Source of the DNA: Asterias amurensis
Lineage: Eukaryota; Echinodermata; Asteroidea; Forcipulatida; Asteriidae
Assembly: GCF_032118995.1 (NCBI RefSeq)
Contig: NC_092655.1
Location: 14,208,406-14,272,405 of the forward strand
Length of the DNA: 64,000 bases
Direction of reading: 5' to 3'
Positions 54,642 through 64,000 of the stretch are shown here, one piece after another (within the stretch, counting starts at the first letter, position 1; the number at the start of each line of letters is the position of its first letter). The translations under genes and the position numbers were made by a program. The notes beneath the pieces were generated by a model. It had not been told where the DNA came from. It made no database searches and worked only from the letters and a program-made list of their open reading frames with translations.

Positions 54642-54965
54642 GCAAAAAATAGTTAATGGCCTGACGTTTCGACCCTAGCAGAGTCTTTCTCGAAGGCTAA
54701 ATGACAACACAACAAACATGAACAGGTAACTAAGTGAAACATAAGCAGTGAAGTGGAAATACATGAATGGGGTTACGGGAGATAGATTAGTCCACTTCAC
54801 TGCTTATGTTTCACTTAGTTACCTGTTCATGTTTGTTGTGTTGTCATTTAGCCTTCGAGAAAGACTCTGCTAGGGTCGAAACGTCAGGCCATTAACTATT
54901 TTTTGCATTTATACTCTCGGTCCATTTGGTTGGTAAGTTGTTTGCAACAGCTAATTCTATTTTCT
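54642..54965. mobile_element. Head-to-head inverted pair of Penelope-like termini
   Basis: The left arm 54642-54755 and right arm 54792-54907 are near-perfect inverted copies separated by 36 bases. The right arm reads GAGAAAGACTCTGC, TAGGGTCGAAACGTCAGGCC: a GAC-CT hairpin followed by GAAACGT, related to the motif of the other family. The right flank to 54965 matches the single copy at 37381-37545. Confidence 0.7.
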
Positions 54966-55261
54966 CATTTATTAATTGAATGAACTGTGAGTTCAACCAA
55001 TATCCATCACAAAACTAATATTTTTGTTGTTGTTTTAAATTATATTGTTTATGAGAATAAATATATCAATAAAACAGTGCTGATAGTGATCCACACCCTC
55101 GCAACAGTTGTAGCTAGCCATCAATCTGCTATTCCCCTCACCATCCTTCGCTTTATTACAGGATTAATTATTACAAGATTAATTGTGGGCGATAACCTTG
55201 GGATGGAATCGGTTCCTACATACAGGTGATTCCACTTCCTTGTGGTGGATGTTGTAAGGGT

Positions 55262-55676
55262 TTAAAGGCACACGACACATTTGGTAATTTTCAAAGACCA
55301 GTATAAGCCACTTCGGAGTTCCAGCTGCGCATGTCTGTTACTGCTGACAACGTACTTTGTCTATCTCCCGTAACCTTTTGACAAAGGTTACGGGAGATAG
55401 ATTAGTCCGTTGTCAGCAGTAACAGACATGCGCAGCTGGAACTCCGAAGTGGCTTATTCTCACCTCCCTGGTGTATACCAACATATAAAAATAAAAATCT
55501 GTGAATATTTGGGCTCAATTGGTCATCAAAGTTGCAAGAGAACAATGATAGAAAAAACACCATTGTTGCAAAAAATTTGTGTGCTTTCAGATGCCTAAAA
55601 AAAGGGCTTCAGGCCAAATACGTTTTTATGCTAACAATTATTGTGATTAATTACAAATTTTGTCCAGTGCCTTTAA
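55262..55676. mobile_element. TTAA-flanked T1 element carrying a nested hairpin
   Basis: It starts TTAAAGGCACACGACACATT and ends TTTGTCCAGTGCCTTTAA. Family interior wording is present on the right (GGGCTCAATTGGTCATCAAA). A separate palindrome at 55303-55457 splits it. Confidence 0.8.
55303..55457. mobile_element. 155-bp near-perfect hairpin inserted in a T1 element
   Basis: The arms ATAAGCCACTTCGGAGTTCC.. and ..GGAACTCCGAAGTGGCTTAT are about 75 bases each, with the centre near 55380 (CCTTTTGACAAAGG). The phrase ACGGGAGATAGATTAGTCC is shared with the loop at 54776-54794. Confidence 0.85.
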
Positions 55677-55984
55677 TATCACACAGCACTAACAACTATC
55701 AGACAAAACCAACAGGATTACGGATATGAACCTTTTTTTTGGGGGGGGGTGCTGATAAGCTGTAACCATAGAGCATAGAGGAAGGACAGAGAGCAAGGAC
55801 CCACGCTATGCTGTAACTTCAATCATGCCACCAATCATTAACAATGGAATATTTTTTTCTTGTTTTAATCCGAGGTCTTATCAAACTCCTCCAAAACATT
55901 GGCTACAGCTATTTAATTAGCTATGGCTGCATTGACAATGCTGAAGAATAGGAACTTTCATTGTACTGCAGCCACTGTTAAAGC

Positions 55985-56212
55985 AATCAAATTTACTCAA
56001 AAATAATTAATGGCATAAAAACTTAAACGAGCAATAGAGAGCTGTTGATAGAATAAAACATTGTGAGAATTGGCTCCCTCTGAAGTAATGTAGTTTTTTT
56101 AGAAAGAAGTAATTTTCCACGACCAATTGAGCTCAAATTTTCACAGGTTTGTTATGTTATGCATATGTTGAGATACACAAAGTGAGAAGACTGGACTTTG
56201 ACAATTACTACC
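55985..56212. repeat. Truncated T1 foldback element
   Basis: It contains the interior T1 sentence (AAACATTGTGAGAATTGGC, TTGAGCTCAAATTTTCACAG, GCATATGTTGAGATACAC) but lacks one terminus. A T2 element follows directly at the TTAA at 56213. Confidence 0.7.
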
Positions 56213-56555
56213 TTAAAGCCATTGGACACTTTTGGTAAACAGTATTGTCCAAAGGTCCACACTTCGTGTATCACAACTTATATACAAAATAACAAACCTG
56301 TTAAAATTTAGGCTCAATCGGTCATCGGAGTCGGGAGAAAATAACGGGAAAACCCACCCTTGTTTCCGCACGTTTCGCCAGGTAATGACATGTGTTCAAA
56401 ATAAATCCAAAATTAAAGTAAAAAAAAGTAAAGCATTTCATGGAATAATATTTCAAGAGAAGTCTTTCACCATTACCTTCTGTAAACCCTGTAAGTTATT
56501 TGTAAATCTGTGAACTTTTGTTTTTTTCTGTTCCGAAAGTGTATAATGGCTTTAA
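56213..56555. mobile_element. TTAA-flanked foldback element, family T2
   Basis: It starts TTAAAGCCATTGGACACTTT and ends GTGTATAATGGCTTTAA. It has the same orientation and interior as 10929-11295. Confidence 0.85.
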
Positions 56556-56829
56556 AGTACATGTATCTCAACCAATCCATAGGTAGTAAACCACAAGGGA
56601 AACTGACTCGAGGGGTGGGTTGAGCAAAGAAAAAAATGTGCCCACCCCCCAACAAACATACTGACAAATAGGGAGACTTCCCACATTTATATGATTCGAA
56701 AGCCGAGTTTGTAGAGTACTGGCACGTTAATCAGGAGGTCCCAGGTTAAAATCCAGCATTAGTCAATGTATCTTTGTTCGACCCAAAATTACAAATCAAT
56801 GAGAGTTAGCAAATTAGAGAGGTTGATAT

Positions 56830-57120
56830 TATAAGTTATCTCACAAGCGTGAGTGGAATACGGAAAAATATAGCGCTTCTGCGTCCCATATCCAACGAGG
56901 CTGAAGGCCGAGTTGGATATGGGACGCAGACGCGCTATATTTTCCGTATTTCCACGAGCGCGCGTGTGATAACGTATTTATCTTCAAGCAAAACTTGACG
57001 CGTGACATAGAACACACAAGACGCATGGTAGTGATATTAGCCGTGCAATATAGGTTTTTATCACCACTCCATTCTGCCAATCTGATTGGAGGATTAGCGC
57101 GTACTTGAAGATAAAATAAC
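56830..57120 (+). mobile_element. 290-bp element with internal ATATGGGACGCAG hairpin, copy 1
   Basis: GTGAGTGGAATACGGAAAAA is followed by a strong hairpin (GCGTCCCATATCCAAC / GTTGGATATGGGACGC). A tail with CTATGTCACGCGTCAAG-like complement and ATCTTCAAG ends the element. The same unit lies in reverse at 58555-58850. Confidence 0.75.
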
Positions 57121-57424
57121 ATAATTCAAGTTCATTTTTACAAATTTTCATTTTGTGTTGTTTTATTAATTTACCTTTTTTAAGAATTAAATAAAAATTC
57201 ATCACAAAATATATAATAACAAATTTCATTTTGGAAATGACAAATTCAAAATGATGTTGTTAACTTTAATATAAATCATTTTCATCAATACCGATAATGA
57301 TTAAGTTAATGACACTTGACACTGTCAAACTAGAAACTGCCAAGGCTCCTAACCAAGATAGAATTTATTCCTGAGCAATTTCTGTCCCCTACTAAAGAGA
57401 CTGAGGCACAAAATGTTCAAACCA

Positions 57425-57745
57425 GAAGGAATATTAATTTTGGTTTTTACCCATGCATCGATGTGTGTTATTAGCACTGTATACTCAGTATTTTCCCGAG
57501 TCCTGTAAACAAATATCACAGGCATGTTACTCGGGTGGGATTCGAACCCACGACCCTTGCAATTCTAGAGCAGTGTCTTACCAACTAGACTACCGAGGTT
57601 GCCCGATAGCTAGAGGCAGTTCGATTCCTATGTTTTGGCAGCGGGTACCGCAACGATATAATAGATGTTAAATTTGCATCGGTGTTTGGGTAAAAACCAA
57701 AATTATGATTCTTTATCACCGATGCAAATTTAACATCTCTTATAT
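57425..57745 (-). repeat. SINE, family B, with inverted end
   Basis: The minus-strand head and body are as at 25050-25275. It is followed by an inverted phrase: GATGTTAAATTTGCATCGGT and ACCGATGCAAATTTAACATC bracket a GGTAAAAACCAAAATTATG loop. Confidence 0.7.
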
Positions 57746-57855
57746 CAGAAGAAATGTTGGACAGTAAGAACAAGACCTTTCTTGCTCGATGAACCGTGGA
57801 AGAGGGAAATTGTGAGCTTTTACAATAATACAATTGTTGTACCAGTCTTCAATGG

Positions 57856-58172
57856 TTAAAGGATTTGGGTACTTTTTCTAACACAAAACACAATGTCCAC
57901 AGATTTACACTAAACTTACACCGTTTGAAGATATTGAAAGTAGAAAGCGTACCTTAAAATATAAGTTGCTGAGGTGCTGTAGTTTTTGAGAAATGAGTTA
58001 AACAATGTCATGCATGACATTGTTTAACTCATTTCTCAAAAACTACAGCACCTCAGCAACTAATATTTTCAGGGAAGCTTTCTACCATCATTATCTTCAA
58101 ACGGTGTAAGTTTAGTGTAAATCTGTAGACATTGTGTTTTTTGTCCTACAAAAAGTACATAGACCCTATTAA
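57856..58172. mobile_element. Near-perfect palindromic T3 element with TTAA at both edges
   Basis: It starts TTAAAGGATTTGGGTACTTT and ends AAAGTACATAGACCCTATTAA. The arms of about 155 bases meet at ATGTCATGCATGACAT (58005-58020), so the whole unit can fold on itself. Confidence 0.9.
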
Positions 58173-58554
58173 TGCCCATGGGTTTGTAAGTTTAAGCATA
58201 TTTTTTGATACTTGGCATGCACCAAGTGGGAAAACTGGTCTTTGACAATTACCAAATGTAAACCCTGCCTTTAATGCTTTAACCATACCTGAGAATATTA
58301 GAGGTTATGTTTCTTTACAGGGTGAGACCAAATGAATTTGGCCGAGATTTATGATCTTAAAACAAAACAACAACTGACACTCAAACCCCTACACAAGCAT
58401 TCTTTCCTGCTTGTCTGACAAGATAATCAAAATGAAACAAATTGGTCATTTCTGAGAGAAGTTATGCCTGTTTTACTGAAAGCACTCATGTTTGTATCTG
58501 TCCATGGATTTATGCTTGATTGAATTTAAACATCTGAGTAAGTAGCAAAGGGTA

Positions 58555-58850
58555 TATAAAACTTTATCTTCAATTGCGCGCTTATCCTCCAATCAGATTC
58601 GCAGAATGGAGTGGTGATAAAAACCTATATTACACGGCTAATATCACTACCATGCGTATTGTGTGTTCTATGTCACGCGCCAAGTTTGCTTGAAGATAAA
58701 TACATTATCACACGCGCGCTCGTGGAAATACGGAAAATATAGCGCAACTGCGTCCCATATCCAACTTGGCCTCGTTGGATATGGGACGCAGAAGCGCTTC
58801 ATTTTTCCGTATTCCACTCGCGCTTGTGTGATATCTTATAATACCATGGA
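58555..58850 (-). mobile_element. 290-bp element with ATATGGGACGCAG hairpin, copy 2 (inverted)
   Basis: It is the reverse complement of 56830-57120 over almost its whole length. The shared phrases include AATGGAGTGGTGATAAAAAC and TTGGATATGGGACGCAG. Confidence 0.75.
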
Positions 58851-58992
58851 CAGCTTGCAAAATGAGCACCTTTATTAAAATAGACATAACTCCTCTTAGG
58901 AATGATCAATTTTTCCATCCTTTTATTCTAATAAAGCAGGAGAGAGTGCTTTTTAATATAATAGCTTTACTGAATTTTTGAGGTTTGAGTAT

Positions 58993-59070
58993 CGTTTGTT
59001 TGTTTATTTGTTTGTTTGTTTGTTTGTTTGTTTGTTTGTTTGTTTGTTTGATTGTTTGTTTGTTTTGAAA
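58993..59070 (+). repeat. (TTTG)n microsatellite
   Basis: GTTT is repeated about 17 times with small interruptions. A shorter (TTTG)n run lies at 11380-11412. Confidence 0.9.
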
Positions 59071-59639
59071 AACATCACAAATTATACCGGCAACTTCTTC
59101 TTGAATCACCCTGTACTTTAAATTCTGGCAGGCCCAGTGACAGGCACAGTAATAACGACAATTAATTTGGTAAAGGAACCCAAGTACAACGTAGCTTATC
59201 AGTAGTATAAAATATGTCCTTCTTTAGTCATTACTAACACAAAGTTTTCCTTTCAAGTTATCAAAATTTATATTTATGTGTTTTTCTTCATATTATAGTA
59301 TATAAAAATTATCTTTAGTCGTATCACTTTTTATTTAAAAACATACAAATTATTTACAGTTATAACTTCCCTCTGATTAAAATAAGACAAATTTGATATG
59401 TACAATTCTCAGAAATCGTCTCAAACAAACAAATCAACAATCTAGTCAAACACTTTAGTTTTGTTATTAAAAAAAAAAAAATATTTGTGCATTTAAGATT
59501 CAATACTGTTTTAATTGTGAGATTGAGGAGGAGAATTAAATCCAAGATGAAATCTAGACCATAATTTATTGTGTAATAAATATTGGGAGGCTAATCACCC
59601 TAACTTGAAGCTGATGTGCCAGCTACATAAACCAATATA

Positions 59640-59850
59640 AACCGCAGGGACCAGAGATCAAAAGGGTTTCGTTTCAAAGGGAAAAATCCGGAGGACAACC
59701 GGTGTGGGCCCAGAGAAAAACTCTTCTGGCATAGCAGAGAACCAATGGACAGCTCTGCTCACAAATGGCCTTAGCCAGGATTCGAACCAGACCCACATCG
59801 GTGAGAGGCGAGTGCTTCACACATAACGCCTCCCATGCCAACCCAAAGAA
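59640..59850 (-). repeat. tRNA-related SINE, diverged
   Basis: Minus-strand reading ends in TCTGGTTCGAATCCTGGC, a B box. It is preceded by GAGGCGTTATGTGTGAAGCA and CACCGATGTGGG, the anticodon side. The flanking GGGCCCAGAGAAAAACTC belongs to the body. Confidence 0.5.
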
Positions 59851-60671
59851 TGAGATTTTTCTTTTTTAATAATCAAGTTAGGGTCAACTTTTTAAAACAC
59901 TAAAACTCAAGAAAAAACAAACTAGTTCACGAGAAAGCTTGATACTAAATGCCAACATGTAAGTATTAGTCTGTGTATATTTAAAAATCACTTTAACTTT
60001 TAGTAAACCCAAGCCCCATTCCTGCGATATATACAAAAATTCACATAAATTAATCAGATACAATTTAAAAGAATTTTTTATTTTGAAAGCACCAACTGGG
60101 CAAGTTTATATTTTCATTAAATTTGTTCATTCTTGCATTGAGCATTATTTTGTATTCAGTTCAGATTATTATTTTTGAAATATTTAGAGAACTCGGGTCT
60201 TCGATTTTCATGCACATAAATAAGCAAAAACGTACTTTTGGTGGCAGTGTTCAGTCAAACTGATTTAAAAAATGTTTTCACACAAACACACAAACAATGC
60301 AGGCCTTGTACTTCACATGGAGGCAATGGGAAAAGGTGCAATTAAATCATTGTGCCCTTTGAAACTTAAATTTCTTTCATTCAAGGCCCTTTACAAAGGA
60401 AACTGTCAAGAAGATAGCTGACCTTTTTACCAAACTGAGTTTTGACCATAGTTGCCCTCAGTCCTGGTTGCCGTGCCCAGGGCTCGATTTTACAAAGCAA
60501 TCAAATTCATTGTAAGACAAATTGTCAGTATCACCATAGTGATTTGTATTGTGACATCACATTTTACTAAGCAACTACGATTGATTTGCAGTTACGATCT
60601 TTCTTAGCTCTTTTTGAAATTGGCCCATGATGCGATGAACTGAGGGGATTGGACTGCCGTCAAATCATCAC

Positions 60672-63600
60672 TTACAAGTCGCTCTTCTCAAATAGATCAT
60701 TTGTCACTCCGTTTTCATGGGTAGATCCGTAGGCCGTAGGCACAACCGCATCTTTCTCCTCAGCTGGTGCTACGATGGGCTTACCGGCCGGCCTACGGAA
60801 GCACTGCTTAAGCAGCATATTGGCAATCGACACACCAACGATGAAGACGAACACTAGCAGTATCATGAGCGTGATCAAACTCATCTGCCAATCCAATACT
60901 TGTACCAGTGCGCTGACGGTGACCATGCTGGCGTAGACGAAGAGGACACCCATGATGTACAGGGCCTCCGAGGCTGGACTGAGTGGCTCCTTAGGGCCAT
61001 CAGATCTGGATTGAACCTGGGTAAAGTTGAAGAGAAAAAATGAAAGACGGACTTCTTGTAAACGTCAACTGCACAACTTTTTAACAACTTTAAAATCTAT
61101 TAAAACATTTCCAGTCCCCGTAAAAACATAGGATTCGAACTGCCTCTAGCCACCGGGCAATCTCGGTGGTCTACTTGGTATGACACTGCTCTAGTAATAA
61201 GCCTGTGATATTTTTTTCACAGAACTCGGGTAAGTACCGAGTATACAGTGCTAACACACACACATTGGTGTATATTATATGGGTAAAAACCAAAACTAAT
61301 ATTCTGTATCCCTAATGCAAATTTAACATCTATTAAACTTAAACAACATTTTTACAAATATTGTGGGGGGTGGGGGGGGGGGGGGCACACAGAAAAAAAG
61401 TACATCGGCACCAGGGTGATTTGTATTGTGATTCTAATTGCGTCCCTCCACTTACCCCTCCCCCCTTCACCCCCTAACACCACGCTACATTAGCAGAAGT
61501 CTATACGCAATAATTTCTAGCGGGTGCAGTGTGAAGCGCGGAATCCCGCTAGTGTATGATGAGCGCGAGCTGAGGTTTCAGAGCTAACCAGATTTTTGGT
61601 GCCACACGTGATTCGTGTCGCGCGACGTCGACGTTGTTTTCGTTGGCACATTTTCGTAAATCATCAGCTGCCCTTTAATACATTGCATTGGTTCATCCTC
61701 TTTCAAACAAGTATGGGAAATAAATCAAATTTTGAAATACAAATAGATTAACCCCCCTCCTAAGTAGTTTGATCACCAGACCAAACAAAATGGCGAAAGA
61801 AAGTTTACAGGCACCCGGGAGTTTTTCTAACACAAACAGACAAGTAACTTGCATTTAGTAATGATATAATACAAAACACACACTTACTTGTATGCTACAT
61901 GTAACAATAAAATCATTGCAATCAATCTTTCTATTATGTTCAAAGCAGACGATGATATGTAAACGTGTGTATCCACTGAGCACTCTGTAACAACACTTTC
62001 AAAGAATACATTTACTATACTTTCAATTCAATTCAATGCATTTTATATACAACACACATCATCAAGTCTAGGCATTATGAGTATTCATTATCTAACGAAC
62101 AGTGTGTGCTTACAATAACATCGTCATGCATGGGAAAATCATAAACGGGGGGGGGGGGAACTGCTTTGTACACAACAACGGCATTATAAATCACTTGACA
62201 ATGGTGACAATTTCTGATTCAAACTTCAGAGTAGGACTACACCCGTCCTAGAATTTCATCTTTGGCAGGGCAAAGCCCTTTTTATTTTGCAAAGGGGTGT
62301 GCTTCCATTTAAAAAATCAGTGGGAACATTTTGACGGGGCACCAAGGCCAAGACCAGATGCAACAGAGGCTATGGCCTTCAATGCCTTCCATGTAATTCC
62401 AGGCAGGCCTGGTACACATATCTGTTTTTTTTTTATTTAAACAATTACAAACTTTTTTCAAAGTACGAGTTTAATCCTAATTTAGCAAGTTGTATGTAAG
62501 ACGTAGATTGCTGTTGCTCTAGGCGAATAAATCTAAACTGAAACTTGACTTCTAAGCACGGTGAGCTATCATGAGAAATCTCATTTCACCCTAGAGACTG
62601 CTGATTTTTTGCACATCAGGTAAAGTGTTCGGAAAATTAATAAAGAAACGATATATAACATAAATATAAATAACCGTTTTGGTTTTTTAGTTGGAAAATA
62701 TCAATCCAGTCCTTAACCTTTTCTTTGACACCATTGCAAAAGTTGGTGAACATATTGTGGCCGTTGGTACAAGCCACTTGTGGCCGTTGGTACAAGCCGC
62801 TTGTGGCCATTGGTACAAGCCGCTTGCAGCCGCTATGGTCTCTAAAGGGTCAAGGAATGTTTTTATTCTAAAGTTTAAAATGTTTACTACCTTTCTCTCA
62901 ATGAACAAGAAGATTTCAACGAGGAGCCAGGCAAACAGGGCAGCCAGATACTCAATCGCAGGAATACGAATGATCTCATTAAGCCTGATCCAGTAGCGTC
63001 CCTGTCGGTCAGGAAGCGTCGAGTAGATCCCGATGGTAACCGCTAAGTAGATAAGGAAGGGTGTCGGGCGTACCCAAGCAGGGAGCTTCTTCCAGAATTG
63101 GAGACCGTACACCTGAGTGAACGAGAACACCCAGAGGAAACCAAAACAGAACATCGGCCACAAGAGGGTGCCGTTTAGATCAGGTCCTCCGGTCTGGGAG
63201 GCCACCACGCTACCGTGGAGGATCACCCAGGCTTCTAGGGTCAGTCGCCAGTATCGATTTAGATGCATGTTAGTATAGATCAGACTGCCTTGCAGCATGA
63301 TCATAAAGGTGTGCATGAATCCCATGGCATGTCCCCACGTGTTCTCCATGGGGTGATACCAGAAGGTGTAGATGGAAGCCCAGGCGAAGGCGTAGCCGTG
63401 GTACTTGCGTATCATGTTGACAGTACCTTGAGGTAGACGAAGCTTCCGACTGACGGCGTCGGTGATGCGTGCAGTAGGCCATCCGAAAGCAAGACCACGA
63501 TCCCGATACTCCAAGACCAGCACCAATACGAGCAGCATGATAACGGAGCTCTGCGAGCTAGCGACCGAGACGTCCTGCGCAGTGGCATCATATGTCAAGT

Positions 63601-64000
63601 GCGTCTGCCCGAGATGAAGCACATGAAACAAAGCGTTGACGAGTAAAGCAACGATGTTAAACTTCTCCAGCTTCCCTGAGTATCGAGGCGCTGTGCTGGA
63701 CTGCCACACAAGCTTCTGCTTCTGGCCGTAAAAGATGCATCCCCACATGAGCAACTGATGACTGGTGTAGCACAGCCAGACGACAGCCCTCGTTAAGGCG
63801 TTGGCTTGGCTTGGAGGAAGTTTCCAGTAGTACCAACGGCCGACTGCGTCAGCTCCGTGACGCCCTTTCATGTCTGGGTCAGGGTCGAAAGGTTCAGGCA
63901 AGAACCGCTCCTCCGAGGTTGCACTCTTATTGTGGTCATAGCCCGTGTTGGCGTCCCAGTGACGTAGTGCTCCTAAGCCAAACATACCTCCCAAACAAGC
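60672..64000 (-). CDS. Unrecognised multi-pass membrane protein (3' two exons; 5' end at or beyond window edge)
   Basis: Two minus-strand exons, 62891-64000 (open at the edge) and 60672-61016, join in phase 0 (AAG|GT donor at 62891, CAG acceptor before 61016) and stop with TAA. From the first visible ATG (63983-63985) the protein has 479 residues, but whether that is the start cannot be told. The N-terminal ~70 residues are hydrophilic. About ten hydrophobic segments follow, such as IMLLVLVLVLEY and the last, SLITLMILLVFVFIVGVSIA. Between them are conserved-looking aromatic and histidine stretches: RKYHGYAFAWASIYTFWYHP, then MENTWGHAMGFMHTFMIMLQ. The tail is charged (EEKDAVV..). I do not recognise the family and assign no function. 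It is the terminal gene of the window, convergent with CFAP43. Confidence 0.8.
61118..61340 (+). repeat. SINE, family B, plus orientation
   Basis: ACATAGGATTCGAACTGCC, then CTCGGTGGTCTACTTGGTATG and the body GCCTGTGATATTTTTTTCAC, GAGTATACAGTGC, match the family. It ends with GATGCAAATTTAACATCTAT-like wording (CTAATGCAAATTTAACATC). Confidence 0.7.
62255..62410 (-). repeat. Dispersed GGGCACCAAGG repeat, copy 4 (worn)
   Basis: GGGGCACCAAGGCCAAGACC is followed by GCCTTCAATGCCTTCCATG and a TTCCAGGCAGGCC end, resembling 9640-9790. Its orientation relative to the others is uncertain. Confidence 0.4.
62758..62833 (+). repeat. 23-bp tandem repeat, just over three units
   Basis: GTGGCCGTTGGTACAAGCC plus four bases is repeated at 62758, 62781 and 62804, then breaks off in GCAGCCGCT. 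It lies in the intron about 60 bases after the membrane-protein splice donor. Read through, it would add residues, but the donor at 62890 and the conserved next exon argue that it is not coding. Confidence 0.85.

Larger units (their letters stand above)
49699..60671. other. Eleven-kb gene-poor spacer between CFAP43 and the membrane-protein gene
   Basis: I found no supported gene here. The CFAP43 3' UTR must begin it; AATAAA candidates include one near 51653, but no end can be fixed. The rest is foldback elements, SINEs and tandem repeats, listed separately. The 3' UTR of the minus-strand membrane-protein gene should lie just below 60672. The stretches 52000-52500, 58180-58550 and 59150-59640 show nothing I can identify. 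Confidence 0.6.
61017..62890 (-). other. Intron of the membrane-protein gene
   Basis: This stretch holds a family B SINE, G-runs at 61365-61385 and 62145-62160, a worn GGGCACCAAGG repeat near 62335, and a 23-bp tandem array. I see no other coding sequence. Confidence 0.7.

Noticed and set aside
62687-62890. Extension of the membrane-protein reading frame past 62891.
   Set aside because: A good donor (AAG|GTAGTA) lies at 62891/62890 and the next exon continues the protein in phase. The extension only reads into a 23-base tandem repeat.

Overview
This is a eukaryotic nuclear window, very probably from an echinoderm and most likely a sea star. The genes are split into many small exons with GT..AG introns of about 0.3-3 kb. 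The proteins read like invertebrate deuterostome orthologues of human genes. The introns and spacers are packed with short foldback elements, tRNA-derived SINEs and broken retroelement ends. The species assignment is inference; no marker gene settles it. All exon boundaries below were worked out by hand from splice signals, reading-frame continuity and remembered family alignments.

Layout. (1) 75-1364, plus strand: the last two coding exons of an EXD3 / exonuclease mut-7 homologue. (2) 3556-9606, plus: a complete TRNT1 gene (mitochondrial and cytosolic CCA-adding enzyme), six coding exons, with a probable non-coding first exon. (3) 12096-15957, minus: TMEM128, four exons, convergent with TRNT1. 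(4) 16625-49698, plus: a complete CFAP43 (WDR96) gene, 33 coding exons that join in frame to a 1711-residue protein. It is head-to-head with TMEM128 across a ~0.67 kb shared promoter interval. (5) 49699-60671: an 11 kb gene-poor spacer made largely of nested foldback elements and tandem repeats. (6) 60672-64000, minus: the 3' part of an unrecognised multi-pass membrane protein gene running off the window. The genes do not form a pathway. CFAP43 belongs to the motile-cilium axoneme, TRNT1 to tRNA maturation, EXD3 to a putative RNase family and TMEM128 is an uncharacterised membrane protein.

The unusual content is in the non-coding DNA. There are several families of TTAA-flanked foldback elements, one sitting in one half of a tandem duplication whose other half preserves the empty site. 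A 1.26 kb foldback element in a TMEM128 intron has a perfect 8-bp target duplication and arms built of a short CGGCACC-type subrepeat. A 2.1 kb AAT / AATAGT microsatellite lies in a CFAP43 intron. In two genes, tandem repeats start at the exon edge and copy the splice donor several times. A repeat family with a hammerhead-ribozyme-like CTGANGA..GAAA core, as known from Penelope-like retroelements, recurs at four or more places, and a second family with a related motif forms a head-to-head inverted pair.
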